Positions 40,150 through 51,870 of a stretch of 64,000 nucleotides of DNA are shown here, in pieces. The notes beneath the pieces are model-generated. The model was not told the origin of the DNA. It saw nothing but the letters and a program-made list of their open reading frames with translations, and did not search any database. Location: assembly GCA_002943765.1 (NCBI GenBank), contig PQWQ01000003.1, positions 558,001-622,000 on the forward strand, read 5' to 3'. Within the stretch, counting starts at the first letter, position 1. Each line of letters starts with the position of its first letter. The translations under genes and the position numbers were made by a program. The DNA comes from Psoroptes ovis (taxonomy: Eukaryota; Arthropoda; Arachnida; Sarcoptiformes; Psoroptidae).

Positions 40150-40335
40150 GAAAATTCAGTGAAATTTGCACTGAAATTTTTGCCAATTTTCAAACCTTTT
40201 CTGGAGCATTTCCAAGGCATTTCCCCTAAGCTTTAAGCATCTTAGATGCTTCAGAAATTTAGGGAAAATTATTTTTCAGTGAAATGCGAAGAATTCCAAA
40301 AACTTTTCACTAAAATTTCACTGAAATTTCACTGA
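40150..40335. repeat. Imperfect inverted/tandem repeat patch
   Basis: CACTGAAATTT-type units occur on both sides (left about 40153-40178, right about 40308-40336) of a central hairpin AAGCATC-TTA-GATGCTT (40235-40251), which is itself flanked by CCCTAA and TTAGGG. The whole resembles a degraded fold-back element of about 190 bp. Confidence 0.4.
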
Positions 40336-43300
40336 AACAACAACAAATCAAATCAAATGTTTTTTCCAACATTTTTTCATTTGTAACCTTTGAATTATAC
40401 GTCATGATATTGAAAGTGTTAATTAAAAGTTTTAAAGTTTTTGAAAGATGGCGAAAAACATTGAATTGAAAATATCAAAGAAACAGAGAAAACTCAGCTG
40501 TAAAATGACAACCTTCAACCTTTTCCGACCTTTGCATTCAAATTTAAAATGTGTAAAAGGCGGAAAACAAAGCCCAATACTTCATGAAATTTCAAACAAA
40601 ATTTCTGAAAAATTTAAATTCAATTTGCCGTTTGTTTAAATGTTGTTGATGTTTATCATCGAATCAAACACCATTTAAACAACATTTAAACACATTTATA
40701 GATCAAGTTAGATGGCCAATGTGTCATTTGTGTCGATCATCGTCATTATCATCATTACCATCGAACAAATAACCGAAAAATCTTTTTTTGAAAAAATATT
40801 CCAAAGATTACATGCTGGCCATTCATTGAATAAATATTACTTGATAAATATCACTAATAATAATGGTTACTTTTGGATGTTTCAGTTTTTTGTTTTTTCC
40901 ATAAATTTGATGTATGTTTCATTGATGGTTAGCTCGAGTTTGATGGTCGATCAAATCGATCGATCGGTTGATTTGTGTCTAAATTGTCAAACATGTCGAA
41001 TATCAGTGTTTCAAACACACATTGAGTTATGAAATTTGTTTGTTTGGCCATCACACAAAAATAATTGTGACCATCATCAATGTAATTGTTATTTGTCGAT
41101 TATTATTATACGAATAATAATTGATGAAAATGAAATTTTTCGATTTTTGATTCGCTTTTATCATCATCATTATTAACTAGAAAATTACATATCTCAAGAC
41201 TAGTGTTTTGCTGTGTGTATTTAGTTAATTTCATTTATTTTTTTCATTTTTGAAAATAAATGTCTCTCCCGGCAATTTTCTTAGTTTCAAATTATTTTTT
41301 TTCGAAAGTTTTTCTTTTGTAAATTTTTCAAATTTCAATCATAAATTTCTTGATTTTTCGAAATTTAAGTAAAAAAATCAGGGCGGTTTTCGTTTATTTT
41401 CGTTCAGCCTGACAAATATTAAATTGATTGGTTTTTTTCTCGTTCATTTTGTTTGGCTGGCAGCAGAAAATGAATGAATGAATGAATGAACCATCGTTTT
41501 AGGTCGTGATTCGTATTTTTTCGTTTCGTTTGTTAGTTCGTTTGATCATCGTCATCGTCATCATCATTGATGATGATGGTCAATTCGTTTGTCAAAGCAG
41601 TGAGTCTTTGAAATTTCTTTGAATTTTTGCTTTGAATTTTTTCTTCGACTTTTTCTCGAGATTCACCTCTCAGCTAGAGACATTTGAATTTGTTCATTTT
41701 ACTTTGATTTTCTTTGAATAATGGAAAACTCCAGAAAAATTTAAATTCCATCAAAAAATCTTTCACGGATAATAATAATAATGCTGATGATGATTATGAT
41801 GAACACAATTGCACCTGTTTATAATGCTGTTGTTTGTGACATTTTGTAAAAGGAAAAAATGTGAAAAATTTCCATTGAACTTGACTTGTTGTTCAACAAT
41901 TAAACTTGACTTGTCGCTTGTTGTAAGCAGGCTTAGCAAGCGAGCTTTCTAAGCTTTCAAACATCCAGGATTCAGGGCTTTTTGATGTTTGAATTGTCGA
42001 AATAATACAATCAAACAATAGCTTTGAAAATTTTCAAAATTTTTCTTCGAAATTCAAAAGATGCTCGACACCAACGATAAGAAAACCCATAAATAAATAA
42101 ACTCACGCGACACTCATAAGACATTTATTTGTTTGATTGACATTGAAATATTAAGAAAAATGTAAGAAAAAAGTAAGAAATGAGTGTGCCGGTGAATGCA
42201 TGTGAAGGTACAATTTTCGAGGGTAATATTTTCGACGATTCACCTGCATCAACATAAGAATATATGAATGATTACACTTGTTAAAATAAACAAGGCGTAT
42301 GTATTTCACATGTGTTAGTGTCTGTGTATGCAAATGTATTCAATTTTCAATTATGTAATATTTCGAAAAGAAAATGATGATGGTTGACACATCCACAATG
42401 GTATCAATGGTATCTGGCTCTTTAATTTTCAATTTTTTTTCAAAGCTTCATTTATTAAATATTTCATTGATTAATTTTATACCAAAAAAATTAAAAATTA
42501 TTTCTTGTGTATGCGTTAGCAGCTTGTATATATATTACAATGATGATGATTACGAGGATAGTAAATGGTAAATGGTTGGTATTTGTAAGCATCAACAGCA
42601 ACAGCAACAATGGCTTCAGGGTTAGTTTATTTAGTTGTTGCTGGTGGTTATTAGATTTTAGGTTTGGCTTTTATTCATTTTTGTTGTTGTTGTTGTTGCT
42701 GTTGGATAATGTTTTGATTTTTAATATTTATTCAATTTAGTTTCATTCATTCATTCATTTAGTCATTTCATTTAATTCATATACAAGAATTCATTATTAT
42801 TATTATTTGTGAATAAATATGGTGTTTGATTCAATCATTTTTTTTTTTTTTTTGATTAAATTTAAATTTTTTGGCATTCTAACATTTGTGATGTAAGAAT
42901 CTGTAGCACACACAACAAGAGTATTTCGAGTAAGAATAAACACAAATGCTTCTTCTTCTACTTCTTATTCTCCTTATTCTTTTCTACTTATTCATCTTGA
43001 TCAACGACAACAGAAACCAATAAAGTTGATGACCGTCATCGAAGCATCAAATATGCATGTGTGTGTTTGTAATTGTGTATGTATTTGTGTATTTGAATGT
43101 ATTTACACACATACAAACACTCATACAAACATACCAACACACATGGCTAAAATATTTCCAAAAGAAATCTTAAATAAAAGTCTTTGATCTTCAAAAGAAG
43201 AATTTCTTCTTTCTTCTTCTTCTTTGTTTCCATTCAAAATTCAAATATATTCACCAATTATTCCAATCACTTTATCATCAATCTCTATTTTTTTCGCTGC

Positions 43301-44691
43301 TTCAATCTATGCAAAAGCTCTTAAGGTCAATTGTCTTGATCATCATCATCATCATCATCACTTGTTATGATTTTTGCATCAATTTTTTGTGTTTTCACTT
43401 GCTTATTGCACACACACACTTACACACACAAAGGTTGCTTTGGAATGTCGTTGTTTTCTATTTTTACCAAGAAATTGGAAAAAACACATTGTTCTCTCGT
43501 ACATTTGTTTGACTTAACAATGTCAAACAAGAATTTTTTCTAATAAAAATTTGATGCGGCCCATTTCACATCTTTTATTATGATAATTATTCATGTTTTT
43601 TGGTTTAAAATAATTTTCGATTATTTTCATACTTCTTTAAATAATAATAATTATTTTTCTTCATTTTTTATTAAATACTCAAACGCCTACTACTTTGATA
43701 ATAATGCAAATAATAAACACACACACACATAGACAGACACACTGCTTGTTTATTCATTTATCTATTAATTTTAACCAGAAAACACTTGATTTTAATTGAA
43801 ATTATGATTATAATAATTTCTATGACAAAAATTATTTATGATTCAAGTTAGGGTAAAAATAATTATGAAAATTTTGAAATTATGAATTTGTAATTCTGTG
43901 GAAGTCAATAAAATGAGTATGAATTAATGATTTGAATAATTTGAAATTGGACAACTTATTAATTAACAAAATTAATTAACAAGTCAATTAATTGATTAGC
44001 TGGATTGGTTGTCCAACGAATCTATTTCTATGAGCTTGTCAATCATTATTCGACCAGAAAATTTTAAATTCAACAAAAAAATTTCAAAAATTCAAAGATA
44101 TCATCATCAACTATTTCAATTTTAAATATTTGAAAAATATTTAAAATTTCAAAATGACCGTTAAATAACAGACTATTATTTGTAGTAACAACACATATAA
44201 TTCAAAAAATGATGATGATAAAATACACATCTAAAAACAAATAATAGCCAATAGCCGAAAATTTGTTCAGCAATATTACGAATAGAGCAAATATATTTGA
44301 AAAATTTAAAAAGTCTTAGGGCCTTGAAAAATGTTGTCGAGAAAACTATCATTAAATTTCGAAAAAAAATTTTCAAAATTAAATTTAGCTGAAAATTTTT
44401 TTGAAAGCCAGAAATATATAATTTCACAAAGAGATAAATGTATAATTTAGATGAAATTATCATCATTGAATCATTATATAATTATGTTTGGGTGTAAAAA
44501 ATTTTTATTTTTTCAAATAAAAAAAAAGCAGATAAATATCATTGATATTAGCCGTGTCAGTGCTAGTAGAATGAGAAGAAGATTGTCACTTTGGGGGAAA
44601 AAACTCTGGTCAAATTTTTGAAAAAATATCATTTACTTGTCATCATCATTGATCATCATTATTTCATTTATTTTTCACTCTCATTCATTGA

Positions 44692-44773
44692 TCAAATTGT
44701 CCGAAAAGTTCTGGCCAATTTTCATGAGGAACTCTTAATTGATTAAGCAGAATGAACTTTTCGGACAACCTAT
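44692..44773 (+). mobile_element. Mariner-type MITE, copy 14
   Basis: Left end decayed to TCAAATTGTCCGAAAAG, right end GGACAACCTAT. The interior has a small insertion (CTCTTAATTGATTAAGCAG). Both termini have drifted, so it is probably an older copy. Confidence 0.8.
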
Positions 44774-46063
44774 TAGTTTAGTTTATTCGTAATTTTAATT
44801 CCAATAATCCGTATGTCATTTTCACTGCCTTTTTTTCTGATTTCTGGCAATGATCATCAAAAATTTGATGCTAAATGACACTTTGCTACTTATTATTATT
44901 ATCTGATTTAAGAATTTCTTTCTTATTTACCACCATTGACCATCAATAATGATCATCATCATCAATTCATCGACTTTTAAATCGAGTTGCAGCCAAGGAA
45001 AATTGATGTATTTTCACCGAGAAAAATTCAATTCAATTCAATACGATTTTTCAAAAAAATACAAATTTCACTCTCAAATATTTTTCGTAATATTTCCATG
45101 TTTGAATTTTTGAAAAAATCAAAATTTCTTATGAATGAAATTTGAAGATTCATCGAAAATTTCGAGGGTAAAAAAACTGGTGTAAAATATTTCTTACAAG
45201 AAAATGTATCTCAGAGAATATCTTTAGCTTCATGGTCTTCTAAATGTCTTAAGATGCTTAATGATCATTATCGTCTCGAAGAAAGTCTGTGTGTATTTAT
45301 TTGTGTATTTCTGTATGTTTATAAGTTTATCTTTGGCTTTGCTTTGTAAGCAAGCAAACAGACAAACAAACAAGTCAAAATGACATACAAAAAATGATGA
45401 TGATGATTATGATCTGCATCATTATATATAATGTGGTTAAAGCATCATTTTACTTGAGAAATAAATAAAATAAGAAATTTTCACTTTTTTTTTCATTGAA
45501 AAATAATAATGATGCTTAACTACTGGGATTTATCGGATTGAAAAGGAGAAATTTTTCAATTTTTCTTAAAATTTTTCGGTGTTAAAATTGTTCAAAAATT
45601 TCAATTATTGAAAATTTCAATCGGAAATTCCGAGAGAGATTCACCGAAATAATTATAAAAAGTTATGACCCTTCATTCCTTCATCAATTGACCAGTTCGA
45701 AAAATTATTTTCAGGCCGAAAATATTTGTCTATTTTTGAATCCATGAAGCAATTTTCGATTAATCACATAATTGACATTCAATCAAATTCAATTTGATTA
45801 GATTTATTCGGCTTTATGGTATTTTAATGGAAATATTTTCATCTTTTCCTTCAATCCTAATTCGTAGACATTACTGATTCTGACAAGTACTAAGCATATT
45901 GTCCTATGACCATATTGATTTGATCGAAAAATTTTTTACTATTTTCGATTATTTCTTCCTATTTATCCTTCTATTTATCCCTCTATCTCCATTTTCATCG
46001 CCATCTCCATCTCTTTGTATCACTCTTTGCATTATCCATGCACAGATATTGTATAAAAACAAT

Positions 46064-46069
46064 AAAACT
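46064..46069. repeat. Target site duplication, left copy (AAAACT)
   Basis: Directly adjoins the left LTR and matches 51865-51870. If the LTR is taken to start one base earlier the duplication reads AAAAC (5 bp). Both sizes fit the range known for BEL/Pao. Confidence 0.85.
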
Positions 46070-46408
46070 TGTCGCGAGACGATTTCCAGTACAGCCGTTT
46101 TCAAAAATTTAAATAACTAATGATATTCTTTATTTCTAATAATGAAAATAAAATTAATAAAAGTTAAAATAAATTTACAAGATATAATTACAAGCATTTA
46201 TCTATGTGAACTCAGATATTCAAATTATATACAATTCAATCAGAAAATTTAAAAACAATCATAAAAATTAAAACAATTATAAAAATCGATACTGAACAGC
46301 GATATTTATATCTGACAAAATGTTTGTTTGTTTCTGTCAATGATTCAGAGTTCGTCAGCCTCAATTCGCGCCAAATTTAATGATTGATTTTCAAGCTGTC
46401 GCTTGACA
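46070..46408 (-). repeat. BEL/Pao 3' LTR (339 bp)
   Basis: Reads identical to 51526-51864 by eye, with TG...CA termini. In element (minus) orientation this is the 3' LTR. Confidence 0.95.
46129..46134 (-). terminator. Poly(A) signal AATAAA in the 3' LTR
   Basis: AATAAA on the minus strand about 60 bases before the end of the LTR, where the R/U5 poly(A) signal of an LTR element is expected. Confidence 0.5.
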
Positions 46409-46588
46409 CTGCGGCCGACAATAATAGCGTTCTTACCACCGAAATGCTGTCAATATTTCTTGGATATAATAATTTTAGATAATAATTCAAATTAAAATCG
46501 CAATAATTCGTTGAATAATGTAACATTAAGAATAGCTTGAATTACGTCAATATCCCATTCTGAAATCATTGAACATTATTTACCAAAT

Positions 46589-49500
46589 TCATTGTTCACC
46601 CACCGGAATCAAACCATTAACCGCTTTCAAATATTCTTTGTTATTTATCAATAATTTAACTGTTCTAACGACACCGTCAGGTCCAGGATATACCTCAATG
46701 ACTTTTCCAACAGGCCATTCTTTACGATTTTTAAAATCTACCGGAATTAATAATAACTGACCTTTGTATATTGAAATAGGCTTTTTAATCTGTTGTTGAC
46801 AGAGCATTTGCAAGTATTGTGCTTTCCATAATTTTTCGAAACGCTGACGTGTTTTGTTCAATTGATTATATAGACGTTTAGGTGATGATGATGCCGGGCC
46901 ATCCGGTAATGCATAAGGTCTTTTACCAAATACCAATTCAAAAGGTGATAAATACCGGTCATCCATTTGGAGGAAAGGTCGTGAATTAATAATGAATTCA
47001 GCTTTAGCCAAAGCCAAACGGGCTTCACGATAGCTCTTAAATGCATGTTGGTACGTTCGTAAGCATCTTTTTACAACACTAACCATCCGTTCGCAACAAC
47101 CATTAACCCAAGGTGCCCCAGGAGGGCTAAATTTCCATTCGATTCGTCGTGTATCGTTGATGCATTCTTGTTTAAAGTCGGCAAATAATTGTTTTAAATC
47201 ATGATCAACTTTGGTAAAATTAGTACCATTGTCACTAAGAATTATTCTTGGCGTACCAATAGTGCAAAATATAAGATTCAATGCGTTCATAGTCGATTGA
47301 CCTGACAATGACTCGATTACCTCTAATTTGACCATGCGAGATGTCAAACACGTCAAGATTAAGCCATAATATTTTCTATTATTTACAAAAAACATCGGAC
47401 CGAATAAGTCTACTGAAACGGATTCGAAGGGTAATAATTCACGGTGTCTACATTCAGGTAAATTCCCAAACGGTTGCTGGATAGGTTTGTTCTTTTCGAA
47501 TTGGCAATGCTTGCATTTAGCAATTAATTTTCTAACCAGTCGATTGAGACCAGGGATATAATATTGATCAATAATGGCCGCTGCAGTGTCTTTTATGCCA
47601 CTATGTAATCTTTCTTCATGTGTTTTTAAAATTAACAAATGAGCCAAATTCGATTCTTTAGGAACCCAATAAGGTGAATATTCTGGAATACGTGTTTTGA
47701 TACGAATTAAGGAATCAGAATCCAGTTCATAGGGCAATTTCAGATGATCAATGTTGCCCATTTTTTGCGCACATTTGATATAATAATTCAATTTTGCTAT
47801 TGACGTAAAATCAGATGGAATAAAAACGCTCATTAATTGTTGCATTTCGTCAAACGAGGTCGCTGATTGCATTACTTTGATTTCGTCAGGTGTAATTTCT
47901 GAAGTTGGGCATATTTTGATAGCAGATACTTTATAAACGGGGAACAAATTTTCGTCAGTCAAATTAAATTTGCTAAAATCAATATTCAATGGTATTTTCT
48001 CGATATAGTTGTCAGTTGACTGAGGTCGAGAAAAAATATCTGCTGGATTGATATTACCATCAACATGTCGAATCACTAGATTACACTCGTTTATAATGGT
48101 CGTCAATTTCATTAACCAACTAGCTATACGCCGTTTGTATCGATTAGGTGATAGAAATAATCTATGCAAATTTATCTTACTGTCGGAAAATATATTAATA
48201 GTTGATGGTAAAAATACGGGTTTCAATAATTTGATGGCTTTAGTCAATTCCAATAGTGACAACAATTCCAATTCGACAATCGTCATCTTTTCATTAGGAT
48301 TAATTTTGGACTTGCCAAACGTAAATTGTAATCGATCTGATACACGTATGTAAACTACATAACCAAAGGCATCGATAGATGCGTCGCAGAAGCCAAACAT
48401 TTCGCTTCCTAAAGGAAGTTTTCGATATAATTTAATTTCATTTAATCGCCGATAATCCTTTATGTGATCTTTAATTTTTATATGAACAACTTCTGGCAGC
48501 ACATTATCCCAATCTAATGCTATGATTTGTCTAAAAATTAATCGTAGCTGTAATTTCCAAGGGTCGATATAGCCTAACGGATCAAAATATTGACCAATAA
48601 TTGATAATAATTTACGTTTGGTTATATTTGTCAATTCCACAGCATCAGGTAATTTAATTTGCAGATGATCTTCATTAATGTTCCAATTCATACCTAAAAT
48701 AGAAACTTGTCCCGATGACGTTGTGCTGAATTTACTTTCAATTAATTTGCTATTTGATTTAATTTTATGAACTTTAAAGCCAGAATCATTTAATCCTTGA
48801 ACAGCTTTGTCGAATAATGCATAGAGTGTTTCTTCAGAATCATTAGACAATAGTAGATCGTCCATGTAAATTGAACCACATAATTCTGGCACATCAACTC
48901 GATTAAATATATCGTGAATAACTTGTAATAAGATTGCGGGTGAACACACCAAACCAAACGGCAATACTGTTTTTTGATATATTTCTAATTGTCCATCACG
49001 TTTCCAGAGAAACTTCAAGTATTTTCGGTCAGCTAGAACAATATTTATTTGCAAAAATGCTTTTGAAAGATCAGCTGTTAAAGCATATTTGCCTTTGCGG
49101 AAGTTCATCAAGTGTTCCAATACATTTAAATTATTAGTTTCACCTTTCCATAGTAATGCATTCAATGAATCAACACCAAAACTACCATTGAAAACTACCC
49201 TAAGGGGTGTTGATTCAGCGTTCTCACGGATAATGGGATGGTGAGGTAAGAAATAGCCATCGGTCTCGTTAATTACTTCAGCATGACCATCCTCAATATA
49301 TTTCATTAATTGTGTTTCATACATGTTTAACCAATTTCTTTTCATTAGGCGGGCTTGAAGACTATTCAAATTTTTTACCGCATCGTCAAAATTATTTTGA
49401 GGACGTAATTCACCAAGGAATGGCAGTTTTACAATGTATCGACCGTTTAATTGTCTTTCAACTAATAATTTGTCTTCTTTATCGATATATTCGTCTGTAT

Positions 49501-51448
49501 TGTCATTCAATAATTTGTCCAAAGAGCTGATTTGCTCAACTTTTGTTCGAAACATAACGTTACCCATTATAGTTGGTACATAGCATCTGTCAGGATTGCC
49601 GGGTAAAAGCGTCGAGATTGTATCATTGCCAATAATTATTAAATTGGGTTCTAAATGATTAGTCACAAGTACAGGAAAATTTACACGTGCATCATTATTT
49701 GTAATAGTCAACATAATTCTTTGTCTAATAATTATACGTCCATTCGGATGTAGTGGTGATCCAGCATACCACTCTCCAATTTCACATTCTCCACTAAGAT
49801 CCGCGATGTTCATATGCATCAACGTCAGTTCTGAACCAAAATCAATTAATACTTTACAACGTTTACCATTACACATGCCCATTAAAGAAGGTCGAGATCC
49901 ACATATTTGACTCTTGTCGATGACAAATTCATTTTTGCTTATCGCCGTAACTGTTGATGATGATGACTCTTTGTCCAATGCCAAGTTATAATTTTTGATT
50001 TCACATTCAATTGCTGATACGGCTGCAACAGGTGAAAAATATTGTTCATTCGCTGCTGATGTTGTCGATGATATAGATGGTGATGCGGATAATGCAAATT
50101 CTGTTGTTGCCAATGTTGGTGTCTTTGAAGGCGCTAATGATGCTGATGGAATTGTCGGTACTACTTGCGATACTGCCGCTACTGATTGATTCACTGCTGT
50201 CGGCTGATTTTGCTGATACGATGTTGCTAGCGTGTGTTGTTGTGTTGATTCGAAAATCAATGTTGCTACATCATGCATTTCGGATGAATGTCCTCGATTA
50301 CAAAGGGCGCATCTGATTGTACTTATTCGACAAAATCGAGCGGTGTGACCTCTGGTCAAGCACCTGATACAAATGTGATCATTTTTTATTCTTTCAACCA
50401 TTTCGGATGTTGATAGCACGGTACATGATTTACTCAAGTGATTGCCATTACAGAAAACACAATGCATAACGTTAGTCATCGCTGCAACTGATCTTTTTTC
50501 TTTTCTCGGGTCATAATAAGGTTGATTTTGTCTTTGATTACGTAATGGATAAAAACGATCATAATTTTCGGCTTCGATAAATAGGTTGTTGATGTAATCA
50601 GCCACTATTTGAAAATCTTTCATTGATGATAATATTCTCCATTGTGCATTTTCATACAATTTCTCTGCTACCATTTGAATCAAAGGTGTGAACACCAATG
50701 GTGATAATTCTGACAAAGCGATCGTTGATGCCACGTTTGATGTGATTTCTCGTGCTAATTTCAAATTCGCTAGATCCTTGTTCGATTTGATATACGGCAT
50801 CTTTCGTAATTCATCTCTTAATTCCAAAATCAACGTGTCACCATCATCATATCTTTCAACTAACTTAGACCAAACTTCTGTTAAACTAGCACCTCTGGCT
50901 ATCCAGTTCTTTGCGATCATTAACGGTTCATTGTTCAATGCTTTGATTAATAAACTTAATGCAACCGATTCATGCAAGTCATTGTCAATCAATAAATCTT
51001 TGATAATACGTTTGAAAGGTTTCCAATCGGTGTATTTGCCAGTAAATTGCGGTAAATCAATTTGTTTCACTTCCACTGGTTGCTTCGATTTAACAATATT
51101 ATCAGATTTCAATCTATTCAACCGTTCGGTGAATTCTTCCATTTCTTTTCCATTCTCGGTTGGTACAACATCATCAATATTCAAAAGCAGATTTGAGCTA
51201 TTACTAAACTTGGAATTCATAGCAAAACTTTCAATGTATCTGTCGATTTCTGTCATATACCGGTTCATTTTTGATGATTCTTCTTCGGGAATTTCATCCT
51301 CGAACGATTGCAAAATCCTTTCATGTAAACTAATTAATTGATTCCGTAGATTAATTGCTTGACCAACAGTAATGCTACGTGTGCGAGCCATTGTTATGTT
51401 ACGACGGCAGACACTTAATTCCGATTTCAATTCTTCTGATATGGCCAT
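46589..51448 (-). CDS. BEL/Pao Gag-Pol polyprotein (1619 aa)
   Basis: Encodes the structural and replication enzymes of the retrotransposon. I start it at the ATG at 51448; the frame extends 9 codons upstream but with no ATG. Visible parts: a DUF1759-type Gag region (about 128-290, with LPQFTGKYTDWKPF); Cys/His knuckles at C330-C333-H337-C342 and C360-C363-H368-C373 and a partial third at C380-C383-H387; an aspartic protease region with VLIDFGSELTLM (534-545); reverse transcriptase with TADLSKAF (D793) and YMDD (861-864); RNase H with D1022, E1059 and D1089; an integrase zinc site H1277-H1282-C1312-C1315; integrase core D1347, D1406 and E1453; and a C-terminal DUF5641-like tail. The protease motif has DFG where DSG or DTG is usual. 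There is no frameshift or stop. Use of TCA, TTA and ACA codons resembles the host gene. Confidence 0.97.
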   Translation of the reverse strand: MAISEELKSELSVCRRNITMARTRSITVGQAINLRNQLISLHERILQSFEDEIPEEESSKMNRYMTEIDRYIESFAMNSKFSNSSNLLLNIDDVVPTENGKEMEEFTERLNRLKSDNIVKSKQPVEVKQIDLPQFTGKYTDWKPFKRIIKDLLIDNDLHESVALSLLIKALNNEPLMIAKNWIARGASLTEVWSKLVERYDDGDTLILELRDELRKMPYIKSNKDLANLKLAREITSNVASTIALSELSPLVFTPLIQMVAEKLYENAQWRILSSMKDFQIVADYINNLFIEAENYDRFYPLRNQRQNQPYYDPRKEKRSVAAMTNVMHCVFCNGNHLSKSCTVLSTSEMVERIKNDHICIRCLTRGHTARFCRISTIRCALCNRGHSSEMHDVATLIFESTQQHTLATSYQQNQPTAVNQSVAAVSQVVPTIPSASLAPSKTPTLATTEFALSASPSISSTTSAANEQYFSPVAAVSAIECEIKNYNLALDKESSSSTVTAISKNEFVIDKSQICGSRPSLMGMCNGKRCKVLIDFGSELTLMHMNIADLSGECEIGEWYAGSPLHPNGRIIIRQRIMLTITNNDARVNFPVLVTNHLEPNLIIIGNDTISTLLPGNPDRCYVPTIMGNVMFRTKVEQISSLDKLLNDNTDEYIDKEDKLLVERQLNGRYIVKLPFLGELRPQNNFDDAVKNLNSLQARLMKRNWLNMYETQLMKYIEDGHAEVINETDGYFLPHHPIIRENAESTPLRVVFNGSFGVDSLNALLWKGETNNLNVLEHLMNFRKGKYALTADLSKAFLQINIVLADRKYLKFLWKRDGQLEIYQKTVLPFGLVCSPAILLQVIHDIFNRVDVPELCGSIYMDDLLLSNDSEETLYALFDKAVQGLNDSGFKVHKIKSNSKLIESKFSTTSSGQVSILGMNWNINEDHLQIKLPDAVELTNITKRKLLSIIGQYFDPLGYIDPWKLQLRLIFRQIIALDWDNVLPEVVHIKIKDHIKDYRRLNEIKLYRKLPLGSEMFGFCDASIDAFGYVVYIRVSDRLQFTFGKSKINPNEKMTIVELELLSLLELTKAIKLLKPVFLPSTINIFSDSKINLHRLFLSPNRYKRRIASWLMKLTTIINECNLVIRHVDGNINPADIFSRPQSTDNYIEKIPLNIDFSKFNLTDENLFPVYKVSAIKICPTSEITPDEIKVMQSATSFDEMQQLMSVFIPSDFTSIAKLNYYIKCAQKMGNIDHLKLPYELDSDSLIRIKTRIPEYSPYWVPKESNLAHLLILKTHEERLHSGIKDTAAAIIDQYYIPGLNRLVRKLIAKCKHCQFEKNKPIQQPFGNLPECRHRELLPFESVSVDLFGPMFFVNNRKYYGLILTCLTSRMVKLEVIESLSGQSTMNALNLIFCTIGTPRIILSDNGTNFTKVDHDLKQLFADFKQECINDTRRIEWKFSPPGAPWVNGCCERMVSVVKRCLRTYQHAFKSYREARLALAKAEFIINSRPFLQMDDRYLSPFELVFGKRPYALPDGPASSSPKRLYNQLNKTRQRFEKLWKAQYLQMLCQQQIKKPISIYKGQLLLIPVDFKNRKEWPVGKVIEVYPGPDGVVRTVKLLINNKEYLKAVNGLIPVGEQ

Positions 51449-51480
51449 GATTGATTGTGACAACGATAAGAACAAGAAAA

Positions 51481-51500
51481 TGTAACCACTACTCGAACCA
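51481..51500 (-). other. Possible primer binding site
   Basis: In element orientation a TGGTTCGAGTAG stretch begins 25 bases after the 5' LTR. TGG is the usual start of a site complementary to a tRNA CCA end, but the spacing is long and I cannot match a specific tRNA, so this is weak. Confidence 0.2.
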
Positions 51501-51525
51501 AATTAAATGCTTAAATAAAAGAAAT

Positions 51526-51864
51526 TGTCGCGAGACGATTTCCAGTACAGCCGTTTTCAAAAATTTAAATAACTAATGATATTCTTTATTTCTAATAATG
51601 AAAATAAAATTAATAAAAGTTAAAATAAATTTACAAGATATAATTACAAGCATTTATCTATGTGAACTCAGATATTCAAATTATATACAATTCAATCAGA
51701 AAATTTAAAAACAATCATAAAAATTAAAACAATTATAAAAATCGATACTGAACAGCGATATTTATATCTGACAAAATGTTTGTTTGTTTCTGTCAATGAT
51801 TCAGAGTTCGTCAGCCTCAATTCGCGCCAAATTTAATGATTGATTTTCAAGCTGTCGCTTGACA
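51526..51864 (-). repeat. BEL/Pao 5' LTR (339 bp)
   Basis: Partner of 46070-46408 with the same length and no difference that I could find by eye. It should carry the element promoter. Confidence 0.95.
51759..51766 (-). promoter_or_regulatory. TATA-like box in the 5' LTR
   Basis: TATAAATA on the minus strand, followed about 12 bases later by TTCAGTAT, an initiator-like sequence. The position inside the LTR suits the U3 promoter of the retrotransposon. Confidence 0.45.
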
Positions 51865-51870
51865 AAAACT
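51865..51870. repeat. Target site duplication, right copy (AAAACT)
   Basis: Matches 46064-46069 and marks the insertion point in the host intron. Confidence 0.85.

Larger units (their letters stand above)
13246..46063 (+). other. Inferred intron 2 of the basonuclin-family gene, left part
   Basis: Begins with the GTGAGT donor. It holds ten MITE copies (14357 to 44773), several microsatellites, a structured patch at 36028-36167 and other inverted repeats. The small frames here are short, often lack an ATG, and are dominated by I/N/H/S from simple repeats. None shows a recognisable domain. Two stretches behind good acceptor-like sequences (about 21705-21892 and 24243-24399) are listed as findings only. 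Confidence 0.55.
46070..51864 (-). mobile_element. Complete BEL/Pao LTR retrotransposon (5795 bp)
   Basis: Two matching 339-bp LTRs, a 6-bp target duplication and one uninterrupted Gag-Pol frame of BEL/Pao type, with no Env-like frame. The polyprotein order is Gag, zinc knuckles, protease, reverse transcriptase, RNase H, integrase. It lies inside the host gene's large intron on the opposite strand, the orientation usually tolerated because element splice and poly(A) signals are then not read with the host transcript. Matching LTRs and an open frame point to recent insertion and possible activity. About 180 bases separate the stop from the 3' LTR. The expected polypurine tract is not obvious: the sequence just before the 3' LTR is GTCGGCCGCAG. 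Confidence 0.95.

Noticed and set aside
50688..51341. 217-codon + strand frame
   Set aside because: It is the antisense shadow of the Gag region of the BEL/Pao polyprotein.
51449..51475. Upstream extension of the BEL/Pao frame
   Set aside because: The extra nine codons begin with TTG; the first ATG is at 51448.
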